From positions 1-33,050 of the forward strand of contig QZWS01000054.1 of the NCBI GenBank assembly GCA_004114245.1: DNA of 33,050 nucleotides, given 5' to 3'. Below the pieces are notes generated by a model. The model was not told the DNA's origin and made no database searches. It worked only from the letters and a program-made list of their open reading frames with translations. Made by a program: the position numbers and the translations under genes. The DNA comes from Zoopage sp. CT-All. Taxonomy: Eukaryota > Zoopagomycota > Zoopagomycetes > Zoopagales > Zoopagaceae. Each line of letters opens with the position of its first letter. The first letter of the stretch is position 1. Shown here piece by piece: positions 1 to 9,395 of this stretch.

Positions 1-930
1 CAAACATTAGAAGGAAAAGAACATGTTAGCGATGGCTCCGCTTCCACTCACCTGCAAGATCTCGATTCCCGCCACGATTCCCATAAACGCGCCTTCGTGC
101 CTGGAGTATGCGTCTTTGAGCTGTTCTTTGCATGCGGTCTGGTATCCAAACGCAGGTGAGTCGCGGCAGGCATACTTTGAGGTCTTTGGAACCGCCCTAT
201 CCGTCACGGTCTCGTAGCCGCAGCAACGGAGACGAGTTTCGAGATCCTGTATGGTGTGAGGTTGGTTATTGTACGCGTCCTGCCACGCCTTGTCCAAAAT
301 CGAATCCACCTTTTTTAAAAGTATCACAGTGACGGCAATGACATTGAGTAGTGTAGAGGTTGTTAGTGGTAGCTGCTCAAAAAGAAGCGCCGCGACTGGT
401 GAGTTGCCCTTGCCCCTTACCTGATCATGTCTTGTCAAAGCATAGATCAAGAAGAATAGTTGGATCACAATCAGCACCGAAAGCAAGACTCCGTACTATT
501 GCGAAGATCGATGGTGCAAAAGTCGGTTGGTCACATGCGATCAGCCCATGTGCCCCTATGCATTGCTCAGTAAGAAAAAAAAACATCTGGCACCGCGCAA
601 CATTACAGTGCCAATGACGCGCTTGATCTCGCTCACAGCGCTGGTGCAGCCCAGGATGGAGACCAAGAAGACGATGCCGCTCAGAATGACCATGATCCAG
701 GAGAGCATGTGGGACTCAAGGAGTATTTGGCTGTCCGTAGCGAAGCTATAAATCGCTACGCCAAACAGAGCAATACTTGCAAGCTAAGAGGCGGACCACG
801 AGTACGCGAAACGGACGTAAAGTGAGTATGTAAAGGTGAGTACTGAATCAATAAGACAAGGCTATTTTTGCTGTCGACGAACCAAAGTAAGGGAATTGAG
901 AAGGAAGATGTATATCCGTGAGGGCTGCAT
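1..930 (-). CDS. Tetraspanin family membrane protein (3' end cut off by window edge)
   Basis: Four exons are inferred on the minus strand: 930-883, 783-607, 495-421 and 309-52, all joined in phase 0. A GTGAGT donor at 51 shows that at least one more exon, with the fourth membrane helix, lies outside the window. The visible 186 residues have a short N-terminus (MQPSRIY), helix 1 ending in GVAIYSF, a helix 2 region with GIVFLVSILGC, helix 3 (LLSVLIVIQLFFLIYAL), and a large extracellular loop with the family CCG motif (RLRCCGYE) followed by further cysteines. Tetraspanins organise membrane microdomains; in fungi Pls1-type members work with NADPH oxidase in infection or spore structures. An upstream in-frame ATG at 945 is an alternative start, adding five residues. 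The third intron (420-310) is 111 nt and has no in-frame stop. Which fungal tetraspanin class this is cannot be decided without the last exon. Confidence 0.82.
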
Positions 931-1028
931 GAGGAAAAAGTGCATGCTTGACACAAAAAGACACAAAAACAAAGCCGAGGGCGATGGAGAGTAAAAAGAA
1001 ACGGGAAAAAAAACGTGAAAGGTCATAA

Positions 1029-1034
1029 TTTATT
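1029..1034 (-). terminator. AATAAA polyadenylation signal of the PX-PB1 gene
   Basis: TTTATT on the plus strand reads AATAAA on the minus strand, about 10 nt after the PX-PB1 stop codon. The downstream tetraspanin ATG is only about 100 nt further on, so terminator and promoter are packed together. Confidence 0.4.
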
Positions 1035-1043
1035 TGTTTGTCG

Positions 1044-3289
1044 TTAAAAAGTGCAGCGAAGGGTGATCTTTTGCGTCGTGGACGAGTGTATTGCCCTCCG
1101 TAGCTCCTCATCATTCTTCAACACAACCTTCGAGCCACTGCATGACTCCCATACCAACTCAAACTCATTAGGCAGTGGCATCTCCACCCTCTCAAACTTT
1201 TGGCTCACTCGTAGCCTGAGGTCTGGTACACTCAACATAAAGTCTTCATCTTTCTCCATCACTTGCAACGCTACAATACGCTCTGGATCTACCACGATTT
1301 TGAAGATCGCCACAAATGCCTTCGGGTACTTGGAAAGAAACTGGGCTCCTGGTGTTGGACTTGTCATACGAGAATGAGTATTCGGTGGCTCATACTTTCC
1401 ACCGCGTGGGCATGGTGGCAATGGCGACGTCTGACAGGTCAATCGTGTTTCCTTGACCTTACGCGTCCAGTTTTTGAGGATGCCAGGAGGCGGTTTTGTC
1501 ACAGTAGGGCTAAGGGACGGTCTTGGCCCCGACACCCTCTTCCTCCTCTTGATAGATCTAGTCACTGCACGCCGCTTGTCATGGGACCTGATTCTCTCTG
1601 GGACACTAGACGGGTGTCTTGAGGCAGAGGCATATGGTTTCTGCCGTGTACATACGTAGCTCAGTTGAGCGCTATCTGCATTACTTTTGCTTGAACTGCA
1701 TGCTCCACGAAGTGCTGAAATGATCGTCTGTCCTGGCTCACTCAAGGATACGGCAACTGGCGTGGGGTACCGACTCTGAAATGACGCGATCTTTTTGGAA
1801 ACGGAGGCATGAATGGGAGGACGAAGCGACGCTATGCTTTCTCGATGGATTTTCGAGACTAAGCACGGACTTCCCTCGACATCGCATGATGGGCCGACAT
1901 GCAAAGCATTGGCGGACAGTGGTGTCAAAGGAAACGAGGTTGGTCCGGCCGCGCCTTTCAATCGTTCATACTGAACAGCGTTGCGCCTCTTGTTGATTTG
2001 TTGGTTGGACACTTCAGGCTCACAAACTTGCCACAGAGGTTGCTGCGAGGTCAGGCTTTTCAGGTCGGTTGATGCCGAGTTGAGAATGTCATCTTTGCCG
2101 TCGAGACTTGGACAAGGACTGTTCATATGCTCTCTGCTGAAACGGTCTTCGTGCATGCTATTGCTGTACCCCTCAGTGTCGTCCATGTCCTCATCGTAAT
2201 CCTCATCTTCGTCGTCGCTGTGATAAGTGGAGCCTGGTGGAGACGGCAAACAAGCGGTGTTCTGAGCTGTCAAGGTTTGTGCCAGAGAAGATGTCCCAGA
2301 AAGTGTCTCGCAGGCCTTTATACATTGAACTCCAGATACCAAAGGAACCCTGGACGGTGTACTGTTGGAAGTCGATGTCGATGTCGTGGAGCTAAGCTGG
2401 GTTACTGAATTGAAAGAGTTCAATGAGAAGGAGGAGTTGGATGTGGTTTCGAAGGGTATTGAAAGTCCAAGCGAGGCCTGGGAATGAGGCAGCTGTTCGT
2501 TCCTTTCTGACAAACAAGGTTTCGCGGCCAAGGAATGTAAGGCAGGGCGAAAATTGGCCTCGAGATCTGTTTTCCACATCCCAAAGAACTCTGCAGCTAG
2601 TCGACATTGGCCTATTGCAGGCTCCAACTTGAACAACTCCTGCAAATATACGTCGAGGTTTCTCTTGCGTCGTACGCAGTCCGCTTCCGTGCCGAAAGCA
2701 TTCACAGGAGACCACGGAGGCCGCACTGCGTTTGATTTGCTCTTTGTACTTTGATGAACGAGTCTTCGCTATGATATCCCCATTTTCTATTGTCAGTATG
2801 TTTGCAGCAATGTAGTACACCCACGAAGTTGTATTCTGACCATCATTGACAGTTGAGGCTTACCAAGACAAAGGCTGCATTGTGCTTGGCCTTAAAGAAC
2901 GGCCTCTCCGCCTCGATGCGCTCTGCGAACTCGACGACGTCTTCATAACGCCTATATACGCTGTAAGACTTGCGTAGAATGGGCGTGGAGGCGCTCCCGC
3001 GAACTGTAATCGGACATGGATACACACGGATCGTGTACCATACGCACTGGTCTGCCTCACGCCTCTCGTATCCCTCGACTGCCGCTGCAGACACCCCAGA
3101 TGCCAGTTTGGCACTGGAGTGGGAGGAAGTGAGGGTCGATGCTGCGGTCATAACAGCCTTCGCATGGCCCTTGACGATATTTAGGAGTGCTTGGCTGTCG
3201 CTATGAATGCGGCGATGAAGTTTCATGGCGTAACCAAACGGCGAAGAGGAGGTGGCATTGTGTTCACGATAATTGTCGACAGTAGCCAT
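1044..3289 (-). CDS. PX-PB1 domain scaffold protein (Bem1/Scd2 or p40phox-like, without SH3)
   Basis: Two exons are inferred: 3289-2864 and 2768-1044, with a 95-nt intron (GTAAGC...ATAG), giving 716 residues. The PX domain spans about residues 82-200 and straddles the intron. It contains SVYRRYEDVVEF, the RRY signature whose first arginine binds phosphoinositide, and RRKRNLDVYLQEL further on. Residues about 210-620 are Ser/Thr/Pro-rich and probably disordered, with an acidic run (DDEDEDYDEDMDD). The last 90 residues resemble a PB1 domain: a KIVV strand with lysine, then WESCSGSKVVLKNDEELRRA as a weak acidic OPCA-like motif. PX domains recruit proteins to membranes and PB1 domains pair with partner PB1 domains, as in Bem1-Cdc24. 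No SH3 domain is visible, unlike Bem1, Scd2 or p40phox. The start is the first ATG in the open frame after a likely 5'UTR intron. Confidence 0.78.
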
Positions 3290-3371
3290 TGTCCTGTTCC
3301 TTGGATTGTGAAAGGTTTTGATAACGTGGTCGGGTGAGCAATGGTGGATGTACGCTGTCCGGCGAATGCGT

Positions 3372-3470
3372 CTAAAGCCGAATCGCAGAACACATTTTGT
3401 GGTGAGACTTTTGCATGCATGTCCATGCAGCGTTCCCATGTAATAGTTCCACCACAACTCTAAGGCTTAC
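3372..3470 (-). other. Probable 5'UTR intron of the PX-PB1 gene
   Basis: A GTAAGC donor at 3470 and a CGGCTTTAG acceptor ending at 3372 enclose 99 nt, the usual intron size here. Joining the flanks does not keep the upstream reading frame, so the intron would lie in the leader, 82 nt before the ATG at 3289. Confidence 0.35.
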
Positions 3471-4199
3471 ATAAAGAGTCGATATTACAGGGTGTATAGT
3501 CAAGTAGTGAATGCGTCGCCAGCAATGGATTGAAACGAGGTCAGCTGTAGGGTAACTTCCGCAGCATAATGGATCGAAAAAGAGCGTTAACGAGAAGAGT
3601 GACAAAGATCGGAGAGCGCGACATTGAATAACGGCATTTTCCTCGTCCAAGAAGGAGTGGCTATCTACTCTTTATATACAACGACACCTCATAGAGCCAT
3701 TGTAGATCAAGGAGCAAAACGTCTATAGGTCTACAACCCTCAAACAACGACCGAAAGGACATCAGTTGACCTCCCATAGCATTGTTGAATGCACCTTTTG
3801 TTTCGACAGTTTCGTGGGATGCAGGCCCTGCCTGCTGCTGCTCCAAGCAGTGTGTCACATTGCGCGGGTGTGATATTTTTTGAGCGTGCATGCATGTGTG
3901 AGGCAGACCAGGGGTCGAAATCTAATCGTCCATCCTCCTTACCAAGGGGTTGTATAACCTCTTGTCAGACCGTCCAATGTCCCTGCCTTCAGATCAAAGG
4001 TATCTTTCGCCCCTCCGTTTGTCAATTCGGGTCAGCTGCCCTTACAGAGTCTCTTTTTTCGGGGAACAACATGCATAGCAGGACGACCATAACCAATTTC
4101 AACCATTCAGTTTTTGGCACCCGTTTCAGAATCAAAGTGTTGGCAAGATGCCTTGCAACGCCATGCATTTAGACATGGATTTATTGCTTTGACCATCTT
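3471..4199. other. Intergenic region between CCA1 and the PX-PB1 gene
   Basis: This stretch has no gene I can support. It should hold the PX-PB1 promoter: a minus-strand TATATAAAGAG sequence near 3680-3665 is a TATA-like candidate about 200 nt upstream of the proposed leader intron. A 127-codon open frame at 3789-4172 on the plus strand has no recognisable domain and unconvincing composition. Confidence 0.5.
4180..4185 (-). terminator. AATAAA polyadenylation signal of CCA1
   Basis: TTTATT on the plus strand, about 15 nt beyond the CCA1 stop codon, reads AATAAA in the transcript direction. Confidence 0.4.
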
Positions 4200-6584
4200 T
4201 TACTGAAAAAGATTTGGGTTCTGCACGATCCACGCCTGGCAGTCCTCTTTTGACGATCCCGGGTGCATTAGTTGCCATCGCATGACCGTCTGGAGAAATT
4301 CTGTAATCTTGGGCCCTGGTTTGATGTTCAATAGTTGTGTCAGCTCCTTGCCCTACATGACGTGCAGGAAGAGGTGCATCAAAAATACAGAGTCAGAACA
4401 ATGGGTAAGCATTTCATCGCCACATCATCATACGGTTTCATGTTGTTTTCCTATGTCAACCTACATCAACAAGGTACTTCCATGAGAAGCAGCGATCAAT
4501 TTCGTAGTCCACTGCCTTGGAAAGAAACTGGTTGTATGTTGCAATTCGTGCCTGTACATCTTCATCTACAAACCAGCGTAGGTGTTAGGTGTTAAAACAA
4601 AAGAGTTTCGTATCGATTTAACAACACTATGACGAAGGCTTCAAAATAAGCAATGCATATTTCTTACCAAATACTCCGGCACGCAGCGCCTCAAACTTTG
4701 GGAGCAGGTCCACTCCTAAGCCCAACAAGAACGCACACGGCCATTTCTTTCCAATCACGGCAATAAAGCCGATGTCTCTAATCAACATTCCCATTCTTGC
4801 TCTCTCATCCCTAATGCTTTCCTCGTCGTTTGTTGCTGGGGAATGTGCCAGCGTTTTGACAGTGGCCCGCACAGCCTCAACACTGTCCATCAATTTCGTA
4901 ACAATATCAATGTCAAGATTCTTGCCCTTGAGACCGTAACGGAGAATCCAGGATGCTGCGGGCACAGCTTTCTTGTTGACTGTGGCTGTCATGTTGCGAT
5001 ATGGGTAGAGTATAGCCGATAGAATCAGGTTCCTGGTGCCCAACTTTTCTGGGAATGGTTCCTCCTTTGAGGCGATGTGAGGCACCTTAGGCGTGAGTGT
5101 TGTGGTGATGAGCGGGTACAAATGAGTGGTAAGGGGCGAACCTCGTGTCTGGGCTAGCAGCAATTCCTGGCCCTGATCGACCTCGGCTTGAAAGATCCTA
5201 CTCTCCAGATCATCGCTGTTATTAGCAGGGCAGGGGTTGATTTTCAAAAGCCACTCCATGATCCACACGAGTTTGAACGCATCCTCAACATCGCAGATTT
5301 GTCCTTCGACGCCTGTCGTTCCTTTGGCAGAACCGTCCGCTACTGGGGGTGCAAAGACAACATCGTAAAGTCCGAGCTCATGAATCAGCCTGATAGCAGT
5401 GCTTCTACCAGCGCCATCGTCAATCATCTTATCTAATTCTGCTCCAATGCGCTCTTTTGAAATTTTGGTTTTGAGCGCCTGTTTGATCCGCTCGTCCAAG
5501 ATGGCCTGCTTTGAATCTTCAGCCATAGTGAAATGGAACCTGGCCGCAAAGCGAATGCAGCGCATCACTCGGAGAGGGTCCTGCCAAAATGTTTCGTATG
5601 CCTCTAATGGAGTCCTGACAATGCCATTCTTTAGATCTTCAAGACCCCGTCCAGTAAAGTCCTCGACTGAGCGTGTGTGGATGTTGTAGAAGAGCGCGTT
5701 GATGGTGATGTCACGGCGGTATGCATCCTCTGAAGGTGTTCCAAATGTCTAAAGGACAAAATGCTTTTGTAAATACTCTGATCTTTCCTTCTACAAACTT
5801 TTCGACATGACAACATGCCTGAAGTGAGTGATCCAACTTACGATCTCACTAGGAATGCGACTGGCATCGTCGTACACTTCTGACCGCAGGTTGACAAAAT
5901 CCAGAGGCATTCCAAGAACGACCATAGTTGCAGTTTCCAAGTGCTTTGATTTTTCGGGGTTGGTGGCGATCTTGGCAATGGACCGCTTCTCCTGACCGAT
6001 GGACTCCATGTATTCATTCACTAGTGCCGCGAAGTCATATCCCATCATCGTGTCGATGCCAATATCCAGGTCATGGCACGAAAGTCCTAACAGCTAAGAA
6101 GAAAGTGTGGTGTCAGACGGCGAACTGTCAAGGACACGGCTACGGCTGCTTCGATGATGGTGGCAAAGCGGCCAAACGTTATCGGTCCAAGGCGTACCTT
6201 GTCGCGCACCCATCCACCCGCGATGCGGAGCTGTATGGGCTTTCCTTCCTTTTCCTGATAACGTTTTGCGACGGCGTCGAGGACCTCACAGATCTTGGCC
6301 TCCTGCTCTGTTAACCGAATCTCGAGTGCGCGGGACGCGGGTGTGCCTACAGGGTTAAATCCGCCAGAGGTCATGGTAGCAAACAGTCGCATGTGCTGGA
6401 TAGTTCTTGTTCCTGGTTGGACAGCGAGCAGTGAAGTCCAGTTGTGGCTTCCTGCCTTGATAAACAGAGCTTGGGTTGAACGAAGTTCTTTGGCGCTGTG
6501 TGCGGTGTAGCCGCGCTGGAGCTGGGTGAGGCGGGTATAGCGGGTGAAGAGACGGGCGAACAAGAGTGGTTGAACAGGTTGCAT
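4200..6584 (-). CDS. CCA1: CCA tRNA nucleotidyltransferase (class II, mitochondrial/cytosolic/nuclear)
   Basis: Five exons are inferred: 6584-6198, 6093-5842, 5748-4668, 4565-4465 and 4352-4200, giving 657 residues; every junction keeps frame. The enzyme adds CCA to tRNA 3' ends without a nucleic acid template. Visible motifs are RIAGGWVRDK (about 120-129), HDLDIGID with the two metal-binding aspartates D137 and D139 just after the first intron, YRRDITINALFYN, and DPLRVMRCIRFAARF. The C-terminal part includes WKYLVDGKELTQLLNIKPGP, typical of eukaryotic CCA enzymes, and is only recovered once the last two small exons are joined. The first 64 residues are rich in Arg, Leu, Ser and Thr and poor in acids, like a mitochondrial presequence. 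Internal methionines at 65 and 71 could give a non-mitochondrial form, as known for yeast CCA1. The gene is divergent from ELP3. Confidence 0.95.
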
Positions 6585-7025
6585 GCAGTGAATGCGGAAG
6601 GGCGCTAATGAGGATGCGTTGGATGGCGTAGTCGAGCTGACAGGTGTGAGTCAGACTGGTGTCAGCAGTGTGTCAATGGGTCTGATTCGCACGCAGAACG
6701 GTAAGGGCGAAAGCGATTGGAGGCGCTGGAGCGTGGACACACACCATAACCACTGTCCACACAAGCGAAGGTTATATGCGCCACCATTGTGATTTAGTTT
6801 GAATAAGCCACTTTTTTTTTCTTTTTTTTTTTTTTGACTGTGCCTTCGGCAAACTGGGCAGGTTGTTCGGACCACACACACACTCAAGCACACACTCACA
6901 CACTTGAACAGCTTCTCGTCCCCACAGCTGAATCTCGCTGACCCGATCCCTTTGGAAACACAGCACTCCCGGCACAGCAGCATCGACCTATTGTCTTTAG
7001 TGATAATCCGCACACTGCACAGAGA
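6585..7025. promoter_or_regulatory. Shared upstream region of CCA1 and ELP3
   Basis: These 441 bp separate the start codons of two divergent genes and should hold both promoters and 5' leaders. Visible elements are an interrupted T tract at 6812-6835 and CA/CACTCA repeats at about 6870-6902. Poly(dA:dT) tracts of this type commonly exclude nucleosomes in fungal promoters. No clear TATA box was seen. Confidence 0.6.
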
Positions 7026-9315
7026 ATGTCCACCGTCAAGAGGAAAGGTACGTGCTTCGGCATCCGCTGCAGCCACATGGTACTTTGCATCTTCGGACCT
7101 GGCTTTAATCACCTACCATCTCTTTGACTTTACGGCCACCATTCTCTCTCCCACTCTCTGGTTGCTTTTCTAGGCCCTTCGCAGGTACTTGCTCGCTTGT
7201 TTTCTCACACACTCACCGATTCTCACAGATACGCAGCCATGCAGCCATGCAACTTTGAAAATACTCATCGACGCTTTGTCAAACATTCTCACATTCTTCC
7301 AGGCCGAGATTATGATCAAGGTGTGCAGTGAGATTGTCGCAGAGCTCATTCAGGCCCACGACGCTGGCAAGGATATCAATCTCAACGGTCTGAAGCAGAG
7401 GTACTCCAGGAAGCACAAAGCACAGAATCAGCCCAAGCTTGTAGACATCATCGCAGCTATCCCTGAACAGTACAAGGCTGTGTTGTTACCCAACCTGAAG
7501 GCCAAGCCTGTCAGGACTGCATCAGGAGTAAGTTGCTGTAGCGCAACGCATGGATCTTGAAGCAAGGATCTGGTGCTAGACTTTATCATCTTACAACCCT
7601 GCGCTCGCTGAACCTTAGATCGCCGTCGTCGCTGTGATGTGCAAGCCTCACAGATGTCCTCACATCGCCATGACCGGAAATATTTGTGTGTAAGTGTATG
7701 CTCCCTACGGGATCACCAAGACCAGCCCAACTATACTCAAAACATTTGGAATAACAAATGGTCTTCTTTTCCGTCGTTTAATAGATACTGCCCTGGTGGT
7801 CCTGATTCCGACTTTGAATACTCGACGCAATCTTACACAGGATATGAGCCAACGAGCATGAGAGCCATTCGCGCACGTTATAATCCGTTTGAGCAGTCTA
7901 GAGGTCGACAGGATCAGCTCAAGTCTTTGGGCCACAGCGTGGACAAGGTTGAATACATTGTCATGGGAGGAACGTTCATGTCTTTGCCTGAGGACTATCG
8001 GGACTGGTTCATCAGCAATCTGCACGACTCGCTCTCAGGACACTCCAGTAATGATGTGGACGAGGCCGTCCGGATGTCCGAAGTCAGCCCCACAAAGTGC
8101 ATTGGAATCACAATTGAAACTCGCCCTGATTATTGCCTGAAGCCCCATTTGAGGTAAAAACTACTCGGATGTGTCAAGGAAAGGGCAGAGAGACCACAAA
8201 AGCAACGAACGCTTGATCTTGGTGCTGACCTCGCATTTTTGCACAATGGGTCCATGACAAACTAGTCAAATGCTTAGATACGGATGCACAAGATTGGAGA
8301 TCGGAGTACAGAGTGTGTACGAGGATGTGGCGCGCGACACGAACCGTGGACACACCGTCAAGGCAGTGACAGAGTCCTTCCAGCTCGCCAAGGATGCAGG
8401 ATTCAAGGTAGTGGCGCACATGATGCCCGATCTGCCCAACGTCGGAATGGAGCGTGACATGGATCAGTTCAAGGAGTACTTTGAGAACCCAGCCTTCCGT
8501 TCGGATGGACTAAAGCTGTACCCGACCCTCGTCATCCGTGGAACGGGTCTCTATGAGCTCTGGAGGACAGGACGCTACAAGAACTATACACCGAATGCAC
8601 TGGTGGATTTGGTCGCTAGGATTTTGGCCCTTGTCCCACCATGGACCCGTGTCTACAGAGTCCAGCGTGATATCCCCATGCCTTTGGTCACCTCGGGAGT
8701 GGAGCATGGAAACTTGAGGGAGCTGGCTCTCCAACGGATGAAGGATCTGGGAACCGAGTGCAGAGATGTCCGCACCCGCGAGGTCGGAATTGTTGACATT
8801 CACAACAAGGTCAAGCCCGACCAAGTGGAGTTGATCCGACGTGACTATACTGCCAATGGTGGATGGGAGACCTTTTTGAGTTACGAAGACCCGGAGCAGG
8901 ACATCCTGATTGGCCTACTTCGATTGAGAAAGTGTTCGCCTCTGGCCTTCCGTCCCGAACTGACCACCGCTGGACCCACGTCCATTGTTCGTGAGCTGCA
9001 TGTGTATGGTTCGGTCGTCCCAGTGCATTCTAGGGATCCTTCAAAGTTCCAGCATCAGGGATACGGCACGTTGCTCATGGAGGAAGCAGAGAGGATTGCA
9101 AGGGAAGAGCATGGAAGTGTCAAGCTGAGTGTCATTAGTGGCGTCGGTGTTCGGAACTACTATGCTAAGCTTGGTTACACTCTCGACGGTAAGTTTCAAG
9201 TTTGCAAAATGTTTGCAGTTGAGTATGCTGAGTTTCTAAGTCGGTGTCCAAGGTTATTCATGTGTTTTTGGTTTTGTGTGATATAGGTCCATACATGTCC
9301 AAGATGTTGGTGTAA
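7026..9315 (+). CDS. ELP3: Elongator complex catalytic subunit Elp3 (radical SAM / acetyl-CoA, tRNA wobble uridine modification)
   Basis: Seven exons are inferred: 7026-7047, 7174-7184, 7303-7527, 7619-7689, 7785-8153, 8266-9188 and 9287-9315, giving 549 residues, close to the usual 547-557. Elp3 makes the cm5U-type modification at wobble uridine 34 of tRNAs. The radical SAM part has MCKPHRCPH...NICVYCPGG, with cluster cysteines at residues 99, 109 and 112. Almost the whole core matches the family, for example [17 protein letters not shown] and [20 protein letters not shown]. The C-terminal GNAT domain has [18 protein letters not shown] and ends in GPYMSKMLV. The second exon is only 11 nt; without it exon 1 and exon 3 are out of frame. 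The terminal exon carries the last nine residues. The start gives [13 protein letters not shown], comparable with other Elp3 N-termini. Confidence 0.97.
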
Positions 9316-9341
9316 ATACAAGTGCTGCCGAGGTTTTATAC

Positions 9342-9347
9342 AATAAA
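9342..9347 (+). terminator. AATAAA polyadenylation signal of ELP3
   Basis: AATAAA lies 27 nt after the ELP3 stop codon, inside the 80-bp gap to the convergent acyl-CoA dehydrogenase gene, so the two 3' UTRs probably overlap. Confidence 0.5.
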
Positions 9348-9395
9348 GCAGTCGATTCGCATCTATGGCACTCTTTACTCTGGTGAACATCCATA

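Noticed and set aside
3789-4172. 127-codon plus-strand frame in the CCA1/PX-PB1 gap
   Set aside because: No recognisable motif, no splice or promoter support, and composition like non-coding sequence.
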